11,582 nucleotides of DNA from Puniceicoccales bacterium (lineage in GTDB: Bacteria > Verrucomicrobiota > Verrucomicrobiia > Opitutales > JAIRKQ01): positions 1-11,582 of the forward strand of contig JAITIO010000016.1 in the NCBI GenBank assembly GCA_031279395.1, read 5' to 3'. Positions 7,071 to 11,582 of the stretch are shown here, one piece after another; position 1 is the stretch's first letter, and each line of letters starts with the position of its first letter. The notes beneath the pieces are model-generated. The model did no database searches and was not told the origin of the DNA. It saw nothing but the letters and a program-made list of their open reading frames with translations. A program made the position numbers and the translations under genes.

Positions 7071-7784
7071 GTGAAGATAGCACTCAGTGGAAGTTCCGGA
7101 AAGATGGGCCAGCTAATTACAAAAGTGGTCAACGAGTTGGGGCATGAAATCGTTGCCAAAATTAACAGATCAACAGCAGAATACGATTTTGTAGGAACAA
7201 AACCGGACATTTGCATAGACTTTAGCGTTCCCATTGCCACGGTAAAACTGTGTGCTGCTGCTGCTGCGTCTAAAGTTCCAATTTTAATAGGGACAACGGG
7301 ATTAGCCAATGAAGATATGCGTAAAATGGAAGATTATTCAAAAATTATTCCAATTTTAATATCTCCAAATTTTTCCGTAGGGGTACATGTTCTCAGGAAA
7401 CTCGTACGTGAAGCTACCGAAAGATTACCAAAGAATTTTGACATAGAAATAGTGGAAAAACATCACACAAAAAAAAGAGATGCTCCAAGTGGCACGGCAC
7501 TGTCCATTTTTGACGACATAAAAAGCATAAGACAGGATAGTACTGGAGTGTTCGGACGCTGCGGGAAGTTGGAGTATGCGTCCGGAAGCGTTGGCATGCA
7601 TGCCTTACGTGGAGGAGACGTTGTCGGAGAACATGATGTTTACTTTTTCGGCCCGGGAGAACGTTTAGAAATAGCACACCGAGCAACAAATCGGGAAATT
7701 TTTGCCCGGGGAGCATTGTTCGTCGCAGAAAAATTTTATAAAGTAAACGTGCCTAAGTTGTATAGTTTGGAAGAAGTGCTATGA
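7071..7784 (+). CDS. dapB: 4-hydroxy-tetrahydrodipicolinate reductase
   Basis: Reduces hydroxy-tetrahydrodipicolinate with NAD(P)H in the lysine/diaminopimelate pathway that feeds peptidoglycan. From GTG at 7071 the protein has 237 residues and opens with the family's MKIALSGSSGKMGQ, the Rossmann G-x-x-G-x-M-G loop at residues 7-13. IGTTGL (73-78) and SPNFSVGV (98-105) follow. The catalytic and substrate-binding segment EKHHTKKRDAPSGTA lies at 129-143, with His131, His132 and Lys135 matching the E. coli HH-x-x-K. LRGGDVVGEHDVYF and ATNREIFARGAL close the C-terminal domain. It is shorter than the E. coli enzyme (273) but has every motif. A TTG at 7035 would add 12 residues unlike the family. 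No ribosome binding site is visible for either start. dapA and asd are not adjacent. Confidence 0.94.
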   Translation: MKIALSGSSGKMGQLITKVVNELGHEIVAKINRSTAEYDFVGTKPDICIDFSVPIATVKLCAAAAASKVPILIGTTGLANEDMRKMEDYSKIIPILISPNFSVGVHVLRKLVREATERLPKNFDIEIVEKHHTKKRDAPSGTALSIFDDIKSIRQDSTGVFGRCGKLEYASGSVGMHALRGGDVVGEHDVYFFGPGERLEIAHRATNREIFARGALFVAEKFYKVNVPKLYSLEEVL

Positions 7785-8113
7785 GTGCTATGATGAAATT
7801 TTTTGCTCTTACTTAGAAACAAATCAAAACTCTGGGAAGCGAGCCTATACTCATTTTTAATGGCATTAAAATACGCTATCCATGGTACCCTCCAGGCACT
7901 CCGCCATATTTTTACCGTTGGCGTAACCCGACACAAGATTTGTTTTATGAAACTTTCTCCCAGGAACAATTTTTCTCTACTTCCATTTTCTCTCCATCCC
8001 TCTTAAACTTTTGGTTAAGAAAAAGAAAACTAAATGATCCTGCATGAAAGTAACGAAAAGCCGTTTTTTTATTGCTTTTAAGTGCAAAACTTTTTTGATG
8101 CAAGAAAGATTGT
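7785..8113 (+). other. Gene-free stretch between dapB and the tRNAs
   Basis: I see no convincing gene in these 329 bp. An ATG overlapping the dapB stop (7781) opens only 11 codons. A 67-codon frame starting at TTG 7803 has no recognisable domain or ribosome binding site. Near 8050-8067 an AACG/CGTT mini-stem is followed by seven T residues and might be a weak terminator. CGCCA and TGGCG, 12 nt apart near 7900-7925, could form a second small hairpin. Confidence 0.4.
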
Positions 8114-8197
8114 GCTCAGGTGGTGGAATCGGTAGACACGCACGCTTGAGGGGCGTGTACCTATGGTGTATGGGTTCGAGTCCCGTTCTGAGCACCA
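8114..8197 (+). tRNA. tRNA-Leu, anticodon GAG
   Basis: An 84-nt gene with CCA encoded at its 3' end. The acceptor stem GCTCAGG pairs with the 3' TCTGAGC (last pair G-T). The anticodon stem CACGC/GCGTG encloses loop TTGAGGG with anticodon GAG at 8148-8150, reading CUC and CUU. The variable region has the extra length expected of a class II tRNA such as Leu. The T-arm carries GGTTCGAGTCC. It lies 14 nt before tRNA-Pro, so the two are likely one transcript. Confidence 0.96.
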
Positions 8198-8211
8198 TGT
8201 ATATTGTGTAT

Positions 8212-8288
8212 CGGGGCGTAGTTCAATCTGGCAGAGCGCTTGCTTTGGGAGCAAGTTGTTGTCGGTTCGAGTCCGGCCGCCCCGACCA
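8212..8288 (+). tRNA. tRNA-Pro, anticodon TGG
   Basis: A 77-nt gene with encoded CCA. The acceptor stem CGGGGCG pairs with the 3' CGCCCCG. The anticodon stem CTTGC/GCAAG encloses TTTGGGA with anticodon TGG at 8246-8248. The T-arm GTCGGTTCGAGTCCGGC is canonical. It shares a probable precursor transcript with the upstream tRNA-Leu. Confidence 0.96.
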
Positions 8289-8373
8289 TAAGCAAGGGAT
8301 ATCAAATTTTAAACTTCCCAAAAATGCCTTGCCTTAAAATCATTGAAGGGCAATAGAGTCGCTTGCACTTATT

Positions 8374-8462
8374 TTTCGATATCTTTAGGCTTCACATCGA
8401 GTATTTAAATTTTTCACAAAAAGATCGCTACTTTATTCAATACTCACCCTAAAGATTCGAAA
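8374..8462. repeat. Long imperfect inverted repeat, 22 pairs
   Basis: Left arm 8374-8405: TTTCGA, one extra T, ATCTTTAGG, nine unpaired bases, GAGTATT. Right arm 8439-8462: AATACTC, AC, CCTAAAGAT, TCGAAA. All three blocks pair in order, giving 6+9+7 base pairs around a 33-nt AT-rich loop. No T-run follows, so it is not a simple terminator. It sits between the tRNA pair and a broken repeat-protein fragment. It could be a structured leader, a mobile-element end or a recombination scar. The rest of 8289-8483 holds only a weak hairpin at 8329-8353. Confidence 0.75.
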
Positions 8463-8483
8463 TGCTTAACGGACAAAAACAAA

Positions 8484-8768
8484 ATGTTGGATTTCAAACT
8501 GAGTAAGCTTTCATTGTTAAAGCGGGGCACAGCCGGTGCAAAGCTATTGAGCGACTTAATACAGGACGGCAAATTATTAAAATTTAAGCTCGCGAAAATA
8601 TCTTCCAAAGATGCATCTGATCATGGTACCGAAGGATCGTCATGCTATCTGCTTGACATATGGAACCATGAACAAGAGCCCCAGAAATATCGGAGCTCCC
8701 ATCAGGGTATGGGGAATGACAAACGATATGACAATCTGAAAACAAAGAAACAAAGCAGATGGAATTAG
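8484..8768 (+). pseudogene. Broken fragment of a second helical-repeat gene
   Basis: Translation from ATG 8484 gives LSLLKRGTAGAKLLSDLIQDGKLL within the first 30 or so residues. It lines up with one repeat unit of the protein at the left edge: the ALLxxNTAGIxxL part of the tight units and the GADKLADLVIKGKLL part of the loose ones. The frame has no upstream stop until 8406-8408, but no better start. After about residue 45 the likeness ends, and from 8640 on the frame runs antisense through the 3' end of the DUF4013 gene, so the last 43 codons are probably not real. No ribosome binding site is visible. I read it as a truncated paralog; a short expressed protein is possible but less likely. Confidence 0.55.
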
Positions 8769-9227
8769 GAGCTTTTTGTAGTGAGCAATTACCCATTTGT
8801 AAACTTTTGCAAAATCCGTAAGTATTACGAATGCGTTCCAGGGAATTTTCAAAGTATCCGAAGCGGTGGCATAGGCAAATGCTGGAGCACTGATAAATAA
8901 ACCGATGCAGATTCCGAAAGTTTCCAACCCGGCCAGTCCAAATAGGGCAAAACAAAGCAAACATGGAATGAGAATAAACTCAAAAAATGCAATCATACCA
9001 AGGGAGAAATTTTCAATCAAAACGTTTTTTGAATTACCTTTGGCACATGGCCAATCGGGTAAACTAAGACTTGCATTCTTCGCCGATTGTTTACCCATTT
9101 TCACCAGGTATCCAAAGGCAAAAAAATTGATAATGGGGATAAGACCCAGAATAAATCCGATGGTTACATTTTTAATAAATTTTGGCTGTTTTACAACACC
9201 ACAACAAATTTCTTCAAAGTTCTTCAT
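8640..9227 (-). CDS. DUF4013-type integral membrane protein
   Basis: A 195-residue hydrophobic protein starting MKNFEEICCGVVKQP. It shows the family pattern: a first membrane segment (IGFILGLIPIINFFAFGYLVKMGKQSA), a short soluble stretch with LSLPDW, then four or so further membrane segments covering most of the rest. The order of segment, proline-containing turn and GYLVK step resembles DUF4013, whose function is unknown. I chose ATG at 9227 over the TTG at 9269 because family members begin just before the first membrane segment. The gene converges on the broken repeat fragment and diverges from the pseudopilin operon, so its regulatory region is shared with the latter. Confidence 0.72.
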   Translation of the reverse strand: MKNFEEICCGVVKQPKFIKNVTIGFILGLIPIINFFAFGYLVKMGKQSAKNASLSLPDWPCAKGNSKNVLIENFSLGMIAFFEFILIPCLLCFALFGLAGLETFGICIGLFISAPAFAYATASDTLKIPWNAFVILTDFAKVYKWVIAHYKKLLIPSALFLCFQIVISFVIPHTLMGAPIFLGLLFMVPYVKQIA

Positions 9228-9260
9228 ATGCGAAAGCTGAAAGCTTAAATAAAAAATATT

Positions 9261-9266
9261 ATTATA
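9261..9266 (-). promoter_or_regulatory. Possible -10 element for the DUF4013 gene
   Basis: On the minus strand the bases read TATAAT, about 33 nt before the ATG at 9227. The matching -35 position is poor (TTCCAG), and the whole 9240-9290 stretch is very AT-rich, so chance is a real possibility. Confidence 0.25.
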
Positions 9267-9295
9267 CAATTATATTCTTATATGCTGGAAAGATG

Positions 9296-9324
9296 TTTGA
9301 CATGTTGTCAAAGAATGGTAAAAT
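9296..9324 (+). promoter_or_regulatory. Pseudopilin promoter with operator-like palindrome
   Basis: TTGACA (9297-9302, six of six), 16-nt spacer, TAAAAT (9319-9324, five of six). The perfect inverted repeat TTTGACATGTTGTCAAA (9296-9312, two 7-bp arms, 3-nt centre) covers the -35 element and is placed where a repressor would block polymerase. Transcription would start near 9331. The gene's ATG is at 9335, directly preceded by an in-frame TAA (9332-9334), so the mRNA leader would be almost absent. Confidence 0.62.
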
Positions 9325-9334
9325 CATCGAATAA

Positions 9335-9790
9335 ATGTTTTATAGTCTGAAGTCAAAATACAATTATGGTTTTACACTTCTCGAAACCATTGCTGTAATT
9401 GCCATAGTAATTTTTTGTTTTGTACTTTTCAAAGTTATTCACAACTATCACAGCAATGATATCAAATCAAACGTGGTACAGAAAGAATTAGCTCTCCTCA
9501 ACTGTGCCATTGAAATGTTCAAGTCGGACAACGGGTTTTATCCGGTTTGTACGTCGCCAACGGTAGATTTGAATGCCAAAGAATTATATAGTAAATTGTC
9601 AACAAAAATTAATTCCTTTGCTGGTTATCATGGGTGGCAAGTAATCGAAGGGATGCTGATTGACCCTTGGGGTAATCCCTATGTTTACAAGTGTAGTTCA
9701 AAGGATTCTCCGACCTATGTATTATTTTCTGTGGGGCCAAATGGATACATCGATGGCCCCGAAATAATAGATGACATATATAGTAGATGA
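9335..9790 (+). CDS. GspG-like prepilin-type pseudopilin
   Basis: A 151-residue prepilin-like protein. A short leader ends at Gly12, followed by FTLLETIAVIAIV: prepilin peptidase would cut after Gly12, the new N-terminus is Phe, and Glu17 is the conserved +5 Glu. The next 20 or so residues form the hydrophobic helix that anchors and packs pseudopilins. The C-terminal half has MLIDPWGNPYVYKCSS and FSVGPNGYIDGPEIIDDI, matching the DPWG-x-P-Y and the Gly/Asp-rich calcium loop of major pseudopilins of type II secretion. Two Cys in the globular part might form a disulfide. An in-frame stop just upstream fixes the ATG. The next gene overlaps it by ATGA. Type II secretion or a type IV pilus-like machine are both possible, since no ATPase or secretin is in the window. 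Confidence 0.85.
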   Translation: MFYSLKSKYNYGFTLLETIAVIAIVIFCFVLFKVIHNYHSNDIKSNVVQKELALLNCAIEMFKSDNGFYPVCTSPTVDLNAKELYSKLSTKINSFAGYHGWQVIEGMLIDPWGNPYVYKCSSKDSPTYVLFSVGPNGYIDGPEIIDDIYSR

Positions 9791-10392
9791 ATGCAAAATT
9801 TAAAGGTTTTTCTCTATTGGAGCTAATTGTCGTATTGGTGATAATGCTAATAATCGCAGGCTTGATCTTTGCGGGGATATCTGCCCACAAACATGCGACT
9901 TTGGTGGCAAAGACCCAGGTTCAGTTTTTGGAGTATGAAGCTGCCATAAACGCGTACTGTAGGGAATATGGAGATTTTCCGAAGTTCTTCCGCGATGAAG
10001 AGGTAGTATCGCTTAGCGATTCAGGTAATTCGGAAATGTTCGTAAAAATACTATCCGGACAGAATGTTGATGGGAAACCTCTATCGGCCGAAGAAAGAAA
10101 ACTTTTAAATCCTAAAGGAAAAATATTTCATAGGTTTGTCGATGAAGAATTTTTCATGGCACCCGATGGTACGCGAGATCGAAAAACTCTTGTTGATGCG
10201 TTCAACAATAGGAACATTTTTTTGATCGTGGAAGACCCATTCGATGAAGATACGGTCGTATCAAAATCAAAATTCCCAGAAAATGTCAGAAAATATATAA
10301 AAGGTGAAGGGATTAAGGGTGCTGTGGTTATTTTTTCGGTATCAGACGATGGACGTACGGTAATTTCGAATAGTTTTAATCAATATTTTTAA
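9787..10392 (+). CDS. Prepilin-type pseudopilin, second of operon
   Basis: A 201-residue protein whose leader MNAKFKG is followed by FSLLELIVVLVIMLIIAGLIF: cleavage after Gly7, with the +5 Glu at residue 12. After the helix comes a globular domain (AINAYCREYGDFPKFF is typical of GspG/GspH-like proteins), then a region without a motif I know. It lacks the DPWG segment of the first gene, so it is a minor or lineage-specific component. It overlaps the upstream gene by 4 bp and precedes the third by 12 nt. Confidence 0.8.
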   Translation: MNAKFKGFSLLELIVVLVIMLIIAGLIFAGISAHKHATLVAKTQVQFLEYEAAINAYCREYGDFPKFFRDEEVVSLSDSGNSEMFVKILSGQNVDGKPLSAEERKLLNPKGKIFHRFVDEEFFMAPDGTRDRKTLVDAFNNRNIFLIVEDPFDEDTVVSKSKFPENVRKYIKGEGIKGAVVIFSVSDDGRTVISNSFNQYF

Positions 10393-10404
10393 TTTGGGAT
10401 TACC

Positions 10405-10899
10405 GTGAAAAAATGTAGGGGGACATCATTTTTGGAAATAATTTTTGCCATAACCCTACTGGCCATGATTTCTCCGATATTATTTGGAATATTTTTTGCA
10501 AACACCAATCTATCTCGAAACTTGACAGCCCAAACGACCATGAAAGAAATCGCCGAAGATGTAAAATCCTTTATTAGATTAGCCGACTATGCTAGCATAT
10601 ATAACTTGATAAAAAATCAGGAATCCATCGGGATCGAAGAGGTCGAAGAAGATGGAATGGTTAGGAGAAAATTTGTGAAATATGAATCGATAAAGGATGA
10701 GGCAGCCTGTAAATTTATTGCCAAATTCGAATTGGTGCATATGGGCAAAGCCATGCCAACCGATGCAACCGAAACCTGCGTACTCCCATTGAAATGTGAA
10801 ATTTGCCGCTTAAAATCAAATGAACAAACACATCCCGATAGAAAACTGACAAAATCCTTTGGTGCAGAATATACCATGTTTATCGCAAAAAATAGATAA
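10405..10899 (+). CDS. Minor pseudopilin-like protein, third of operon
   Basis: A 164-residue protein starting at GTG with MKKCRGTSFLEIIFAITLLAM. Prepilin cleavage after Gly6 leaves Thr at +1 and the conserved Glu11 at +5. Most family members have Phe or Met at +1, so the Thr is unusual. The hydrophobic helix is clear. The rest has several Cys (ETCVLPLKCEICRLKS includes a C-x-x-C) and no domain I know. It resembles GspI/GspJ-type minor pseudopilins in position and leader only. GTG is preferred because the next in-frame starts lie inside the helix. It is the last gene of the operon seen here. Confidence 0.75.
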   Translation: MKKCRGTSFLEIIFAITLLAMISPILFGIFFANTNLSRNLTAQTTMKEIAEDVKSFIRLADYASIYNLIKNQESIGIEEVEEDGMVRRKFVKYESIKDEAACKFIAKFELVHMGKAMPTDATETCVLPLKCEICRLKSNEQTHPDRKLTKSFGAEYTMFIAKNR

Positions 10900-10906
10900 A
10901 AAAGCC

Positions 10907-10955
10907 ATGGTCGCTGATGGTAAATAGATTCAAAAACAGCCATCGCATTGACCAT
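10907..10955. repeat. Imperfect inverted repeat after the pseudopilin operon
   Basis: ATGGTC-GCT-GATGG (10907-10920) pairs with CCATC-GCATT-GACCAT (10940-10955), 11 base pairs with an internal loop and a 19-nt apical loop. It starts 8 bp after the last stop codon. No poly-T follows, so a terminator role is doubtful; it might stabilise the mRNA 3' end. Confidence 0.4.
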
Positions 10956-10979
10956 CGTAAGCGTAAAGTTTAAAAAGTT

Positions 10980-11290
10980 TCTTCCGTGGCAGACGGAAAT
11001 GTAATCAGATGGTCGGTGAGCCGTAAGCTCCGTGGCATCAGGGAAATCGGGAATGGCGAGTTGTCCATTGCCTCACCATTGCCTCATTAACCAAGAGAAG
11101 ACCAGCATGGGATGGACTTCGAAATGCGACGGTCTCTGGCTGGCGAGCAGCACGGGCGGGGATGGAGAAGTTCCGGAGAGCGACGAATTCCCGCGACTGC
11201 AGAACCGCGACCGTCTCTTCCCCGCATGGCATGGGGGTTCCGCGTCCGGCATGGAAGCAAGGTGAGCCGGTGTCAAGGACTTCTTGGGGT
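10980..11290. repeat. GC-rich island, possible foreign or dispersed repeat element
   Basis: GC rises from about 33% (10441-10500) to about 64% over 11101-11280. Both strands are open in several frames without ribosome binding sites or familiar domains, as expected from GC-rich non-coding DNA. Its left end carries a hairpin, TTCCGT-GGCAG-ACGGAA (10982-10998), and GAGC-CGTAA-GCTC (11018-11030). The composition break suggests an inserted element, but I see no transposase and cannot fix the boundaries. Confidence 0.4.
11065..11086 (+). repeat. Perfect 11-bp tandem duplication
   Basis: CCATTGCCTCA occurs twice head to tail (11065-11075 and 11076-11086). It lies at the left part of the GC-rich island and could be a slippage product or a short target duplication. 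Confidence 0.8.
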
Positions 11291-11307
11291 TTGACCATTC
11301 GTGGGTC

Positions 11308-11404
11308 GTTGGCCTTCGGATGTTCGCCTTTCGAGTTGATTGCTCTTTAACCCTTGGTGTAGTCGAGATTCGTCGGATCAGCCGTTGGTCTTCAGGTGTT
11401 CACC
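11308..11404 (+). repeat. Degenerate direct repeat, 21 bp, 76-bp period
   Basis: Bases 11308-11328 and 11384-11404 match at 17 of 21 positions, starting GTTGG and ending with a TGTTC-x-CC. A weaker likeness occurs in the TCTTCGAG stretch near 11447. The surrounding strand is strongly T/G-rich. Whether this is a decayed coding repeat or part of the GC-rich element is not clear. Confidence 0.4.
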
Positions 11405-11438
11405 CTGCAATACTTGTTTTGGTCGTGCTTCCTAGGGT

Positions 11439-11582
11439 TTATCGGTCTTCGAGATGGTTGATGGTCGGTCTTTGGTCTGTTTTTGTTTCTTCGGGAGTCG
11501 TGGATTTCGAAGGTGGGTCATCGGCAAACCCGGGATTGACCGGTTGATCGTTGACTTCCGAACAAACCTTGAACATTCTTTT
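11439..11582 (-). CDS. Possible 3' end of a minus-strand gene, unrecognised
   Basis: The minus strand is open from the window edge to a TAA at 11439-11441, 47 codons. The peptide is hydrophilic and Pro/Thr/Asp/Glu-rich (for instance ADDPPSKSTTPEETKTDQRP), like a disordered tail. There is no motif to name it. It could be the C-terminus of a gene beyond the window or a chance frame in T/G-rich DNA. Confidence 0.2.
   Translation of the reverse strand, partial: KRMFKVCSEVNDQPVNPGFADDPPSKSTTPEETKTDQRPTINHLEDR

Noticed and set aside
7803..8006. 67-codon frame after dapB
   Set aside because: TTG start, no ribosome binding site, no recognisable domain; treated as gap sequence.
8078..8305. Minus-strand frame across both tRNA genes
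   Set aside because: GRGGRTRTDN and SERDSNP are the well-known antisense translations of tRNAs.
8044..8337. Plus-strand frame across both tRNA genes
   Set aside because: Its peptides (GGGIGRHARLRG, RGVVQSGRALALGA) are the familiar translation of tRNA sequence, not a gene.
8329..8353. Terminator after tRNA-Pro
   Set aside because: TTGCCTT/AAGGGCAA forms a short bulged stem, but no T-run follows.
11038..11298. Overlapping frames on both strands of the GC-rich island as genes
   Set aside because: Open frames on both strands are expected at high GC; none has a ribosome binding site or a known domain.

Overview
The window reads as a chromosomal segment of an AT-rich Gram-negative bacterium. LptF/LptG implies an outer membrane, type II-type pseudopilins imply export across it, and DapB makes the diaminopimelate used in peptidoglycan. 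A CesT-like type III secretion chaperone and a repeat-built protein suggest a host-associated lifestyle. The gene mix would fit the PVC group (Verrucomicrobia/Opitutales, for example), but that is inference; no rRNA or other decisive marker is present.

Left edge (1-1504): the 3' part of a gene for a helical repeat protein of about 11 units. The last seven units are near-identical copies at the DNA level, mostly 111 bp apart. A 217-bp gap with one small purine-rich antisense ORF follows.

Centre (1505-7784): a same-strand block. hisS overlaps a MIP18/SufT-like gene by 4 bp. After a gap with a promoter-like palindrome come a CesT-like chaperone, a GNAT acetyltransferase, an LptF/LptG permease, a DnaQ-like exonuclease and an SPFH membrane protein that resembles plant hypersensitive-induced-reaction (HIR) proteins, all 4-18 nt apart. 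dapB follows. Several of these genes have a TTG-type -35 element 36-38 nt upstream of the start codon, which would give almost leaderless transcripts.

Right half (7785-10899): a 329-bp gap, tRNA-Leu(GAG) and tRNA-Pro(TGG), a 22-pair inverted repeat, then a broken fragment related to the left-edge repeat protein. A DUF4013-type membrane protein on the minus strand runs convergently into this fragment. Divergent from it, behind a strong promoter overlapped by a perfect palindrome, is an operon of three prepilin-like proteins.

Right edge (10900-11582): no convincing complete gene. It holds hairpins, an 11-bp perfect tandem duplication, a sharply GC-rich island (about 64% over 11101-11280, against about 33% in part of the adjacent gene), a degenerate direct repeat and possibly the 3' end of a minus-strand gene. 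The island looks like a foreign or dispersed repeat element. The parts most likely to be new are the repeat-protein family with its second broken copy, the promoter-at-start-codon pattern, and the GC-rich element.
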